A stretch of 43,584 nt of DNA, taken from Burkholderiales bacterium. GTDB lineage: Bacteria > Pseudomonadota > Gammaproteobacteria > Burkholderiales > Burkholderiaceae_C. The translations under genes and the position numbers were made by a program. The notes under the pieces are model-generated. The model worked only from the letters and a program-made list of their open reading frames with translations. It was not told the DNA's origin and searched no databases. Positions 1 to 8,337 of this stretch are shown here, one piece after another (the stretch's first letter is position 1; each line of letters begins with the position of its first letter). The stretch covers positions 1 to 43,584 of the forward strand of contig JAGWLO010000026.1 of the NCBI GenBank assembly GCA_028872015.1. The letters run 5' to 3'.

Positions 1-212
1 TGGCCGAACTGGCGCCCTACACGCGCGGCGTGCTGCGCGGCCGCGTGCAGGGCCGCACCGGCATCACGCCTTATGCGTGGTGGGCCTCGCGCGCGGGCCT
101 GTGGCCGCTGGGGCTGGCGGCGCTGGGCGTGCTGGCCTGGGCGGCCTGGAGGCGCCGAGGTCGTCCACGGGGACATTCTCGCGGCCAGGCTCCCGTCGAC
201 CCGGCGGGCTGA
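1..212 (+). CDS. lnt: Apolipoprotein N-acyltransferase, C-terminal end (partial)
   Basis: The open frame enters from the left edge, in phase from base 3, and encodes about 69 residues. It contains RVQGRTGITPYAWW and then a hydrophobic helix (PLGLAALGVLAWAAW) followed by a basic tail. A TGLTPY-type motif before a last transmembrane segment is typical of the C terminus of Lnt, the inner-membrane enzyme that N-acylates lipoproteins. The catalytic domain lies outside the window. The tail after the last helix (RRRGRPRGHSRG and on) is longer than I would expect and runs antisense to the small Cys-rich gene at 64-423, so the native stop may have been lost when that gene came to lie there. The identity rests on the C-terminal motif only. 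Confidence 0.8.
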   Translation, partial: AELAPYTRGVLRGRVQGRTGITPYAWWASRAGLWPLGLAALGVLAWAAWRRRGRPRGHSRGQAPVDPAG

Positions 213-423
213 CGAAGCGGATCACTTGCGGGGGCGGCGGCAGCGCATCGCCGCAGCTGCCGCAGCCGCCGCAGGCCCCGGCAGGGGCGGATGGCGCGGA
301 CGCCGCTGTGCCGCCCAGGCGCGCGCGCCAGCGGCGCCGCCACCCTGCAGGCAGCAGGGACCACAGCGCGTACAGGGCGCAGGCGGCCACGATGAGGGTG
401 GTGAGCAGCAGTTGCCAGACCAT
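64..423 (-). CDS. Small Cys-rich membrane protein next to FeoB (DUF6587-like)
   Basis: This 119-residue protein starts five bases after the feoB stop. It opens with one transmembrane helix (MVWQLLLTTLIVAACALYAL), followed by a basic stretch, a CGGCGSCG cluster at about residue 50 and a VIRFV segment. A single helix plus a CGGC-type cluster is the layout of DUF6587/FeoB-associated Cys-rich proteins found after feoB. They are presumed to help ferrous iron transport, but no function is established. The Pro/Arg/Ala-rich tail after VIRFV looks non-native and lies antisense to the end of lnt (64-212), so the functional part may be only the first 65 or so residues. The family assignment is from memory of the pattern. 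Confidence 0.6.
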   Translation of the reverse strand: MVWQLLLTTLIVAACALYALWSLLPAGWRRRWRARLGGTAASAPSAPAGACGGCGSCGDALPPPPQVIRFVSPPGRREPGRENVPVDDLGASRPPRPARPAPPAPAATGPRARPTTHKA

Positions 424-428
424 GGCCT

Positions 429-2282
429 TCAGCCTCCCAGGAGCAGCGCGATGCGGTAGGTCGCGAACGATGCGGCGTAGGCCAGCGCGAACATGTAGCT
501 TGCCATCAGCAAGGGGTAGCGCCAGGAATTGGTCTCGCGCCTGACGACCGCCAGCGTGGACAGGCACTGCGGCGCGAAGACGTACCAGGCGAGCAGCGAG
601 TAGGCCGTGGCCTGCGACCAGCCGTGAGCGATCACCGGCGACAGCGAGTCGGCCAGCGAGCTGCCCGCGGCCGACAGCGCGTACACGGTGCCCAGCGCGC
701 CCACCGCCACTTCGCGCGCCGCCAGGCCCGGCACCAGCGCGATCGAGATCTGCCAGTTGAAGCCGATGGGCGCGAACACGTGCTGCAGCCCCTGGCCGAC
801 GATGCCGGCCAGGCTGTACCGGATGGCCGGGCCGGTGGCGCCCGGCGGCGGGCCGGGCCAGCTCGACAAGAACCAGAGCACGACCATGAGCGAGAAGATG
901 ATGGTGCCCACCCGGCTCACGAAGATGCGTGCGCGCTCGGCCAGGCCCAGCGCCACGCTCGACAGGCCGGGCAGCCGGTACGGCGGCAGCTCGAGCATCA
1001 GCGGCTGGTAGCGGCTCTTGAGCCAGGTGCGCTTGAAGACCCAGGCCACGGCCATCGCCGACACCACGCCGGCCACGTACAGGCCGAACAGCGTGAGCCC
1101 GCGCAGGTCGAACGGGCCGAGTCGGCGCGCCGGGATGAACGCACCGATGATCAGCGCGTACACCGGCAGCCGTGCCGAGCACGTCATCAGCGGCGCCAGC
1201 ATGATGGTGGCCAGCCGGTCGCGCCAGTTGGCGATGGTGCGCGTGGCCATGATGCCCGGGATCGCGCACGCAAAGCTCGACAGCAGCGGGATGAAGGCCC
1301 GCCCCGACAGCCCCACCTTGCCCATCAGGTTGTCGAGCAGGAAGGCCGCGCGCGGCAGGTAGCCCGAGTCCTCGAGCACGAGGATGAAGGTGAACAGGAT
1401 CAGGATCTGGGGCAGGAACACCAGCACGCCGCCCGCGCCGGCGATCACGCCGTCCACGAGCAGGCTGCGCAGCGGGCCGGCGGCCATGTGGGCGACGACG
1501 GCATCGCCCACCGCGCCCATGCCGTCGCGGATCAGGTTCATGGGCAGGTTGGCCCACGAGAACACCGCCTGGAACATCAGGAACAGCAGCGCCGCCAGCA
1601 GCACCAGCCCCCACACCGGGTGCATCACCACGGCGTCCAGCCGGTGCTGCAACCGGGCCCGGTGCGGCGGCGCGGGCGCCACCGCCGCCAGGATGCGCCT
1701 CACCTCGCGCGCCATCGCCGACGTGTCGCCGGCGGCCGTCGACGCCGCCGGCACGGGCACCGGCTGTGCCAGGTGGCGCTGCAGCGCGGCGCGCAGGCCG
1801 GCGTGGCCGTCGCCGCGCACCGCCACGGTCTCCACCACCGGACAGCCGATCTCGGTCGCCAGCCGGACCGCGTCGATGCGCAGGCCCTGGGCGCGGGCCG
1901 CGTCGGCCATGTTCAGCGCCACCAGCACCGGCCGGCCCAGGCCGCGCAGCTCGAGCAGCAGGCGCAGACCCAGCCGCAGGTTGGTGGCGTCGAGGACGGC
2001 AACGATGAGGTCGGGCTCGGCCTCACCGGCACGCCGACCCTGCAGCACGTCCAGCGTGATCTGCTCGTCGGGCGTGGCCGGCTGCAGACTGTAGGTGCCG
2101 GGCAGGTCGACGACGGCCACGCTGCGCCCGTTGTCCAGCCGGGCGATGCCGACCTTGCGCTCGACCGTGACGCCGGCGTAGTTGGCCACCTTCTGGCGCG
2201 CCCCGGTCAGGCGGTTGAACAGCGAGGTCTTGCCGCAGTTCGGGTTGCCCACCAGCGCCACGGTGCAGGCCTGCAGCGCCAT
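429..2282 (-). CDS. feoB: Ferrous iron transport protein B
   Basis: FeoB is an inner-membrane Fe(II) transporter with an N-terminal G domain. The G1 motif GNPNCGKT is at residues 12-19, DLPGTYSL is the G3 region, and NMAD is G4. About eight hydrophobic segments follow from residue 215, including the two Gate regions ([20 protein letters not shown] and a later repeat with the same topology). The protein is 617 residues, shorter than the 770 or so of E. coli FeoB but within the family range. The ATG at 2282 was chosen because it lies one base after the feoA stop and places the P-loop near the N terminus. Longer in-frame starts would run back through feoA. It is transcribed with feoA and the small downstream gene from the promoter near 2603-2631. 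Confidence 0.95.
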   Translation of the reverse strand: MALQACTVALVGNPNCGKTSLFNRLTGARQKVANYAGVTVERKVGIARLDNGRSVAVVDLPGTYSLQPATPDEQITLDVLQGRRAGEAEPDLIVAVLDATNLRLGLRLLLELRGLGRPVLVALNMADAARAQGLRIDAVRLATEIGCPVVETVAVRGDGHAGLRAALQRHLAQPVPVPAASTAAGDTSAMAREVRRILAAVAPAPPHRARLQHRLDAVVMHPVWGLVLLAALLFLMFQAVFSWANLPMNLIRDGMGAVGDAVVAHMAAGPLRSLLVDGVIAGAGGVLVFLPQILILFTFILVLEDSGYLPRAAFLLDNLMGKVGLSGRAFIPLLSSFACAIPGIMATRTIANWRDRLATIMLAPLMTCSARLPVYALIIGAFIPARRLGPFDLRGLTLFGLYVAGVVSAMAVAWVFKRTWLKSRYQPLMLELPPYRLPGLSSVALGLAERARIFVSRVGTIIFSLMVVLWFLSSWPGPPPGATGPAIRYSLAGIVGQGLQHVFAPIGFNWQISIALVPGLAAREVAVGALGTVYALSAAGSSLADSLSPVIAHGWSQATAYSLLAWYVFAPQCLSTLAVVRRETNSWRYPLLMASYMFALAYAASFATYRIALLLGG

Positions 2283-2283
2283 G

Positions 2284-2562
2284 TCAGCCACGGGCCGGTC
2301 CTGCCAAGGCCACCACCTCGACGCAGCGCGCCTCCAGCAGGCGCAGCCCGAACAGCGTCTCGCCAATCTGCACGGCCAGCGGCTCGCGGCCGCCCGGCCC
2401 GCGGCGCAGCAACTGCACCGGCTCGTCGGCGACGAAACCGATCTCGGCCAGTCGCTGGAGCAGCGCCGCGTCGGCACCGGGCGTGTCGGCGCGCAGGCCG
2501 GCGACGATCGCCTGCCCGCCAAGGGGCAGATCGGCCAGGCTGACGGTGGGCAGACGCTTCAT
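2284..2562 (-). CDS. feoA: Ferrous iron transport protein A
   Basis: This 92-residue cytosolic protein has the SH3-like FeoA fold. Residues 7-35 carry [16 protein letters not shown], then [10 protein letters not shown], and later [18 protein letters not shown], which matches the FeoA pattern in which the last beta strands follow an RLAEIG helix. FeoA assists the FeoB transporter. Its stop codon is separated from the feoB ATG by a single base, so the two are translationally coupled. It is the first gene of the operon. A 240-base divergent region separates it from glyQ and holds a Fur-like box. Confidence 0.93.
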   Translation of the reverse strand: MKRLPTVSLADLPLGGQAIVAGLRADTPGADAALLQRLAEIGFVADEPVQLLRRGPGGREPLAVQIGETLFGLRLLEARCVEVVALAGPARG

Positions 2563-2602
2563 CGGGAGGCCGCGGGGCCAGGCAGGGGGGGATGGTGTCT
2601 GG

Positions 2603-2631
2603 AGTGTATGTGCAATGCGAATCGTTCGCAA
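2603..2631 (-). promoter_or_regulatory. Sigma-70-like promoter of the feo operon
   Basis: On the minus strand, TTGCGA (2631-2626) and TACACT (2608-2603) are separated by exactly 17 bases and lie about 40-70 bases upstream of feoA. This is the best -35/-10 pair in the feoA-glyQ gap and it overlaps the Fur-like box. Promoter activity is inferred from sequence only. Confidence 0.6.
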
Positions 2632-2632
2632 T
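2614..2632 (-). promoter_or_regulatory. Fur-box-like operator upstream of feoA
   Basis: The 19-base element AATGCGAATCGTTCGCAAT is a near-palindrome: 7 of 9 positions match between the half-sites, with GCGAA and TTCGC arms. This is the GC-rich form of the Fur box often seen as GAGAAT-N-ATTCTC. It covers the spacer and -35 hexamer of the feo promoter, where Fe-Fur binding would block RNA polymerase. It fits iron-repressed feoAB. Confidence 0.6.
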
Positions 2633-2737
2633 TGACATCGCCCTCGGGCGGCGCCTGGCGTCCAGACTTCAGTTCCGCGGCCGCTGCCATCAGGACTGCG
2701 CTCCCGCCGCCCGCGCCGGCCGCGCGACGCGGCCCCG

Positions 2738-2743
2738 TAAACT
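2738..2743 (+). promoter_or_regulatory. Putative -10 element of glyQS
   Basis: TAAACT stands alone in very GC-rich DNA 59 bases before the glyQ ATG. Similar isolated TA(A/G/C)A(A/C)T hexamers precede several other genes in this window. There is no recognisable -35 hexamer. Confidence 0.4.
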
Positions 2744-2802
2744 CGCCCCCGTCCCCGACGTCCACGACGCCCACTCCCGCCCCCGCCGACCACCGCGTGC
2801 GC

Positions 2803-3720
<918 letters not shown>

Positions 3721-3722
3721 GG

Positions 3723-5834
3723 ATGACGCTGCTGCTGGTCGAGCTGTTCGTCGAAGAACTGCCCCCGAAATCGCTCAAGAAGCTGGGCGAGGCCTTCGCC
3801 ACGCTGCTGGGTCAGGGCCTGAAGGCGCAGGGCCTGGCGCCGGCCGACGCCGCGCTCACCGCCTACGCCTCGCCCCGACGGCTGGCGGTGCAGGTGGGCG
3901 ACGTGGCAGCGCGGGCCGCCGACCAGACGATGCGCAGCAAGCTCATGCCGGTGTCGGTGGCGCTCGACGCGGCCGGCCGCCCGACGCCGGCGCTGCTGAA
4001 GAAGCTCGCGGCCCTGGGCCTGGAGCCCGGCCCCGATGCGCTGGCCCTGCCGGGCCTGGAGCGTGCACCCGACGGCAAGGCCGAGGCCCTGTTCCTGAAC
4101 CGTCGCCAGCCCGGCGCGAGCCTCGTCGACGGCCTGCAGCAGGCCCTGCACGACAGCATCGCCAGGCTGCCGATCCCGAAGGTCATGCAGTACCAGCTGG
4201 CCGACGGCTGGACCAGCGTCCAGTTCGTGCGCCCGGCGCATGGCCTGGTGGCGCTGCACGGCGATCAGGTGGTGCCGGTCAGCGCGCTGGGCCTGCAGGC
4301 CGGCCGCGTGACCCAGGGCCACCGCTTCGAAGCCAGCCGGGCGCAGATCACGCTGCGCAGTGCTGCCAGCTATGCCGAGCAACTGCGCGACGAAGGCGCC
4401 GTGATCGCCGGTTTCGCCGAGCGCCGCGCCGAGCTGGTGGGCCAGTTGCATGCGGCCGCGCAGCAGCAGGGCCTGCAGCCGATCGAGGACGAGGCGCTCG
4501 TCGACGAGGTCACGGCGCTGGTCGAGCGGCCCAACGTGCTGCGCTGCCGCTTCGAGCCCGAGTTCCTGGCCGTGCCGCCCGAGTGCCTCATCCTCACGAT
4601 GAAGGCGAACCAGAAATACTTCCCGCTGCTCGACGCAACCGGCCGCCTGACCGAGCAGTTTCTCGTCGTCAGCAACATCCGGCCGGCCGACGCCAGCCGC
4701 GTGATCGAAGGCAACGAGCGCGTGGTGCGGCCGCGGCTGGCGGACGCCAAGTTCTTCTTCGACCAGGACCGCAAGAAGTCGCTGGCTTCGCGCGTGCCGC
4801 AGCTGGCCCAGGTGGTCTACCACGGCCGGCTGGGCACCCAGGGCGACCGCGTCGAGCGCGTGCGCCACATCGCCGCGGCCATCGGCGGGCAACTCGGCGG
4901 CCCGGCCCTGGCGGCGCTGGCCGATCGCGCCGCCTGGCTGGCCAAGGCCGACCTGCTCACCGACATGGTGGGCGAATTCCCCGAGCTGCAGGGCGTGATG
5001 GGCGGCTACTACGCGCGGCACGACGGCGAGCCCGAGGCCGTGGCGCTGGCGATCGAGGACCACTACAAGCCGCGCTTCGCCGGCGATGCCCTGCCGCGCG
5101 GCCAGGCGGGTCTGGCGGTGGCGCTGGCCGACAAGCTGGAGACGCTGGTGGGGCTGTTCGGCATCGGCCAGGCGCCCACCGGCGACAAGGATCCGTTCGC
5201 GCTGCGCCGGCATGCGCTGGGCGTGATCCGGATGCTGGTGGAGCAGCGCCTGCCGCTGGCGCTGCCTGCGCTGCTCGACGGCGCGGCGCAGGCCTTCGCG
5301 CCCGGCGCGATCGAGCCGCCCGGCGCAGCCCTGCACGACTTCATCTTCGACCGCTTCGCCGGCCAGCTGCGCGAGCAGGGCTACCGCGCGGCCGAAGTCG
5401 ACGCCGTGCTCGGCCTGCGGCCGGCGCGGCTGGACCAGGTGCCGCCGCGGCTGGCGGCGGTGCGCGCGTTTGCGACGCTGCCCGAGGCCCCCGCGCTGGC
5501 GTCGGCCAACAAGCGGGTGAGCAATATCCTGCGCAAGGGGCCGGGCGGTGCCGCGGCGGCCGTCGATGCCGGCTTGCTGCGCGAGGACGCCGAGCGCGCC
5601 CTGCTGGCCGCGCTGGAGCGCGTCGCGCCGCAGGCCGATGCGGCTTTCGAGGCCGGCGACTACACGGCGTCGCTGCAGGCGCTGGCGGTGTTGAAGGCCC
5701 CCGTCGACGGCTTCTTCGACGGCGTGATGGTCAATGACGACGACCCGGCGCTGCGCGCCAACCGCCTGGCCCTGCTCGACCGCCTGCACGCGACGATGAA
5801 TCGCGTCGCCGATCTCGCGCGCCTGGCCGTGTGA
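3723..5834 (+). CDS. glyS: Glycyl-tRNA synthetase beta subunit
   Basis: The beta subunit binds tRNA-Gly and supports the alpha subunit. The protein is 703 residues, close to the normal 690-720. It begins MTLLLVELFVEELPPKSLKK, the typical GlyS N terminus (LLxELGTEELPPK). It also has the conserved segments ASPRRLAV, TMKANQKYFPL, NERVVRPRLADAKFF and a GEFPELQGVMGGYYA motif. The C-terminal part (ANKRVSNILRK and on) forms the anticodon-binding region. The start lies two bases after the glyQ stop with a GAGGATG context, so both subunits are made from one transcript. Confidence 0.97.
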   Translation: MTLLLVELFVEELPPKSLKKLGEAFATLLGQGLKAQGLAPADAALTAYASPRRLAVQVGDVAARAADQTMRSKLMPVSVALDAAGRPTPALLKKLAALGLEPGPDALALPGLERAPDGKAEALFLNRRQPGASLVDGLQQALHDSIARLPIPKVMQYQLADGWTSVQFVRPAHGLVALHGDQVVPVSALGLQAGRVTQGHRFEASRAQITLRSAASYAEQLRDEGAVIAGFAERRAELVGQLHAAAQQQGLQPIEDEALVDEVTALVERPNVLRCRFEPEFLAVPPECLILTMKANQKYFPLLDATGRLTEQFLVVSNIRPADASRVIEGNERVVRPRLADAKFFFDQDRKKSLASRVPQLAQVVYHGRLGTQGDRVERVRHIAAAIGGQLGGPALAALADRAAWLAKADLLTDMVGEFPELQGVMGGYYARHDGEPEAVALAIEDHYKPRFAGDALPRGQAGLAVALADKLETLVGLFGIGQAPTGDKDPFALRRHALGVIRMLVEQRLPLALPALLDGAAQAFAPGAIEPPGAALHDFIFDRFAGQLREQGYRAAEVDAVLGLRPARLDQVPPRLAAVRAFATLPEAPALASANKRVSNILRKGPGGAAAAVDAGLLREDAERALLAALERVAPQADAAFEAGDYTASLQALAVLKAPVDGFFDGVMVNDDDPALRANRLALLDRLHATMNRVADLARLAV

Positions 5835-5856
5835 GGCGCCCTTGAAAGGCCCTGCG

Positions 5857-6453
5857 ATGCACACCCCCAAGCTCGTCATCCTGGGCCGCGACGGCATCCT
5901 CAACGAGTTCCGCGACAGCCACGTGGCCACGCCCGAGGAGTGGGTGCCCATCGCCGGCGCGCTCGAGGCGGTGGCCCGCATCAACCATGCGGGCTGGCAC
6001 GTGGTGCTGGCCACCAACCAGGCCGGCATCGGGCGCGGCATGATCGACATGTCCGCCGTCAACGCGGTGCATGCGCACCTGAACCACTGCCTGCTGGCGC
6101 AGGGCGGCCGCATCGACGCCGTGTTCTTCTGCCCCCACACGCCCGAGGAAGGCTGCGACTGCCGCAAGCCCAAGCCCGGGATGATGCTGGACATCGGCCT
6201 GCGCTACGGCGTCGACCTGGCCCAGGTGCCGATGGTGGCCGACACGCTGCGCGACCTGCTGGCGGCGCAGTCGGCCGGCTGCGAGCCGCACCTGGTGCTG
6301 ACGGGTCGCGCCGCCGGCCTGGGCGACGACGAACTGCAGCAGATGCTGGCGCAGGTGCCGCGCACGCGCGTGCACGCCGACCTGGATGCCTTCGCGGGCT
6401 TCCTGCTCGCGCGCGAGCACAAGCTGGACTCGGGCGTCGGGGAGCTGGCCTGA
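5857..6453 (+). CDS. GmhB-like HAD-family protein with altered nucleophile (heptose bisphosphatase family)
   Basis: This 198-residue protein has the layout of D-glycero-D-manno-heptose 1,7-bisphosphate 7-phosphatase (GmhB), which acts in LPS core heptose synthesis. The zinc motif residues C92, H94, C100 and C102 (CPHTPEEGCDCRKP), the LATNQAGIGRG motif (51-61), K104/K106 and the acidic pair D129/D133 are all present. HAD motif I, normally LDRDG, reads LGRDG: residue 10, the aspartyl nucleophile, is Gly (codon GGC at 5884-5886), while the second Asp (D12) is kept. Phosphatase chemistry through a phospho-aspartate should therefore be lost or very weak. I half-remember the same substitution in relatives, which would mean a fixed subfamily rather than a mutation. 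The ATG at 5857 fits the family start; a TTG at 5842 is less likely. The stop overlaps the plsC start. Confidence 0.75.
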   Translation: MHTPKLVILGRDGILNEFRDSHVATPEEWVPIAGALEAVARINHAGWHVVLATNQAGIGRGMIDMSAVNAVHAHLNHCLLAQGGRIDAVFFCPHTPEEGCDCRKPKPGMMLDIGLRYGVDLAQVPMVADTLRDLLAAQSAGCEPHLVLTGRAAGLGDDELQQMLAQVPRTRVHADLDAFAGFLLAREHKLDSGVGELA

Positions 6454-7223
6454 TGCGCCTGTGGTGGGCCCTGCGCTCGGCCCTGTTCGTGCTGTGGATG
6501 GCGGCGACCGTGGTGCCCTGGGCGCTGATGATGCTGGTGCTGTCGATCTTCGTGCGCGGCCCGCGCCTGTACTGGCCCACCATGGTCTGGCTGCGGATGG
6601 CGGTGTGGGGCGCGAAGGCGATCTGCGGCGTGCGCTACCGCGTCCACGGCCTGGCCCACCTGCCCACGGCCGCGCAGCAGCGCTCGGCCGTGGTGCTGGC
6701 GGCCAAGCACCAGAGCGCGTGGGAGACCTTCGCCTTCCCGACCCTGATGCCGCACCCGCTGGCCTACGTGTTCAAGCGCGAGTTGCTCTACATCCCGTTC
6801 TTCGGCTGGGCCATGGGACGGCTGGACATGATCCACATCGACCGCAGCAAGCGCGCCGAGGCCTGGGCCAAGGTGGCCGCCCAGGGGCGGCGGCTGGCCG
6901 CCGAGGGCGTGTGGGTCATCATGTTCCCCGAGGGCACGCGCACGCCGCGCGGCCGCCAGGGCACGTACAAGAGCGGGGCCTCGCGCCTGGCCATCGAGAG
7001 CGGCGTGCCCATCGTCCCCATTGCCGCCAGCTCGGCCAAATGCTGGCCGCGCAAGAGCTTCCTGCTGCGGCCGGGCGTCATCGACGTCTCGATCGGCCCG
7101 CCCATCCCCAGCACGGGCCGCCAAAGCGACGAGCTCATGCGCGAGGTGGAGGCCTGGATCGAGGCCGAGATGCGCCGGCTCGACCCCGACGCCTACCCCG
7201 CCGCGGCCCAGCCCGCCACCTAG
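6453..7223 (+). CDS. plsC: 1-acyl-sn-glycerol-3-phosphate acyltransferase (PlsC family)
   Basis: PlsC acylates lysophosphatidic acid to phosphatidic acid at the inner membrane. The 256-residue protein starts with a membrane segment (residues 6-34) and contains the acyltransferase motifs. Block I is KHQSAWETF with H86 and, where Asp is usual, E91 (H-x4-E instead of H-x4-D). Block III is FPEGTR at 158-163, and a VPIVPIA segment follows. H-x4-E occurs in several betaproteobacterial PlsC proteins as far as I recall, so activity is likely. The start overlaps the upstream stop (TGATG), giving translational coupling. The last codons and stop (Ala-Thr-TAG) overlap the TAGAAT element of the next gene. 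Confidence 0.88.
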   Translation: MRLWWALRSALFVLWMAATVVPWALMMLVLSIFVRGPRLYWPTMVWLRMAVWGAKAICGVRYRVHGLAHLPTAAQQRSAVVLAAKHQSAWETFAFPTLMPHPLAYVFKRELLYIPFFGWAMGRLDMIHIDRSKRAEAWAKVAAQGRRLAAEGVWVIMFPEGTRTPRGRQGTYKSGASRLAIESGVPIVPIAASSAKCWPRKSFLLRPGVIDVSIGPPIPSTGRQSDELMREVEAWIEAEMRRLDPDAYPAAAQPAT

Positions 7224-7226
7224 AAT
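7221..7226 (+). promoter_or_regulatory. Putative -10 element overlapping the plsC stop codon
   Basis: TAGAAT begins with the plsC TAG stop and lies eight bases before the ATG at 7234. The surrounding 15 bases (7214-7228) are identical to those at 18967-18981, where the same hexamer overlaps another stop codon. If it is a real -10, the transcript would start at or just after the start codon, so an internal or leaderless mRNA would result. Confidence 0.35.
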
Positions 7227-7233
7227 CGCGGCC

Positions 7234-8133
7234 ATGCCGCCCGGGCCCCCTGTGCCGACCCTGCAGCAGCTGTCGCTGTTCGACGAGGCGCCGCCGCCCG
7301 CCGCCCGCCCGCCCGGGGCCACGCTGCCCTCGCCGGTTCCGGTCCAGGCCGCGTCTCAGATGCCACCGCCGCCACTGTCGTGGGCCCACCCGCGCTCGCA
7401 GCGCGAGATCGTGCTGGGCGGCCACCGCGTGGGCTATGCGCTGCGGCGTTCGCGCCGGCGCAGCATCGGCTTCGTGGTCGGCGCCGAGGGGCTGGCGGTG
7501 AGCGCGCCGCGCTGGGTGGGCCTGGGCGACATCGAATCCGCGCTGCAAGAGAAGGCGGCCTGGATCCTGCGCAAGCTGCACGAGCAGCACGAGCAGGCCC
7601 GCCGGCTGCAGGCGGCGCGGGTGGACTGGCGCGACGGCACCGGCATCCCGTTCCTGGGCGAGACGGTGGTGCTGGTGCTCGACCCGCGCGCCACCGGCGC
7701 GGTGCTGCACACCGGGGCGCAGGCCCTGCCCGGCGTGCCGCGGCTGACGCTGCACCTGGGCCTGCCCCAGGCGGCCGCGCCCGAGCAGATCCGCGACTGC
7801 GTGCAGAGCTGGCTGCAGCGGCAGGCCCGGCGCGTGTTCGAGGAGCGCTGTGCGGTGTTCGCGCCGCGCCTGGGGGTGCGCATGCGGCGGCTGGCGCTGA
7901 GCTCGGCCGCCACGCGCTGGGGCAGCGCCAGTGCCGACGGCTCGATCCGGCTCAACTGGCGCCTGATCCACTTCGCACTGCCGGTGATCGACTACGTCGT
8001 CACGCACGAGCTGGCGCATCTGCGCGAGATGAACCACGGCCCGGCGTTCTGGGAGGTGGTGCGCTCGGCGCTGCCCGGCTACGCCCAGGCGCGCGGCGCG
8101 CTGCGGCACGAGGTGTTGCCGGTGTTCGACTGA
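7234..8133 (+). CDS. YgjP-like metal-dependent hydrolase (DUF45 family)
   Basis: This is a 299-residue protein with a proline-rich N-terminal extension (about 45 residues, including QLSLFDEAPPP). It is followed by the YgjP/DUF45 domain: RSRRRSIGFVVGAEGLAVSAP, then CVQSWLQRQARRVFEERC, then LSSAATRWGSASADGSIRLNW. A zinc-protease-type motif HELAHLREMNHGPAFW has HELAH at 258-262 and a third likely ligand (His in NHGPAFW). The family is thought to be a metalloprotease-like hydrolase; its substrate is unknown. It lies ten bases after plsC in the same direction and is the last gene of the block, followed by a strong terminator at 8280-8316. Confidence 0.85.
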   Translation: MPPGPPVPTLQQLSLFDEAPPPAARPPGATLPSPVPVQAASQMPPPPLSWAHPRSQREIVLGGHRVGYALRRSRRRSIGFVVGAEGLAVSAPRWVGLGDIESALQEKAAWILRKLHEQHEQARRLQAARVDWRDGTGIPFLGETVVLVLDPRATGAVLHTGAQALPGVPRLTLHLGLPQAAAPEQIRDCVQSWLQRQARRVFEERCAVFAPRLGVRMRRLALSSAATRWGSASADGSIRLNWRLIHFALPVIDYVVTHELAHLREMNHGPAFWEVVRSALPGYAQARGALRHEVLPVFD

Positions 8134-8177
8134 ACGGCACCCCGGGGGCAGGCCCGGCGCATCCATCAACGGATGGA

Positions 8178-8206
8178 TAGGCAGCGCGGCCGCGCCTTCG
8201 CATACT
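8178..8206 (+). promoter_or_regulatory. Possible promoter in the 8134-8337 gap
   Basis: TAGGCA (8178-8183) and CATACT (8201-8206) are separated by 17 bases, and each matches the sigma-70 consensus at 4 of 6 positions. It points to a terminator 75-110 bases downstream, with no protein gene between. This is weak evidence on its own. Confidence 0.25.
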
Positions 8207-8212
8207 GCGGCT

Positions 8213-8316
8213 TCCAGCTGTCAAACGCCGGGATTCAGGGAAACAAGACCAGGCTTCGGCAAGAAGCAGGCAACCAGTGCGGCAGGCGGGTTCACACCCG
8301 CCTGCCGTTTCTTTCT
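8213..8316 (+). ncRNA. Candidate small RNA between convergent genes
   Basis: The 204-base gap between the YgjP-like gene and the convergent MBL-fold gene holds a non-coding stretch that is less GC-rich than its surroundings. It contains a small hairpin (GCTTC 8253-8257, loop GGCAA, GAAGC 8263-8267) and ends in a 12-bp terminator hairpin with a T-rich tail. A weak promoter-like pair lies just upstream, so a transcript of about 105 nt is possible. The sequence could equally be a 3' untranslated region of the upstream gene. I do not recognise an RNA family with certainty. Confidence 0.28.
8280..8316 (+). terminator. Rho-independent terminator
   Basis: A perfect 12-bp stem (CGGCAGGCGGGT at 8280-8291 with ACCCGCCTGCCG at 8296-8307) closes a TCAC loop and is followed by TTTCTTTCT. 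It terminates plus-strand transcription from the glyQ-to-YgjP block and/or a small RNA. On the minus strand the bases after the stem are not T-rich, so it should act mainly in one direction. Confidence 0.88.
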
Positions 8317-8337
8317 GGCGACGTCGACCGCCCCCGG

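Noticed and set aside
5857..6453. The GmhB-like gene as a pseudogene
   Set aside because: The frame is complete and coupled to plsC, and all other active-site and zinc residues are kept. Only one residue differs, so decay is not supported.
8251..8275. Resemblance of AGGCTTCGGCAAGAAGCAGG to the SRP RNA tip
   Set aside because: The conserved GGAAGG and AGCAGCC pattern of the 4.5S RNA tip is not present, and the long flanking helix is missing.
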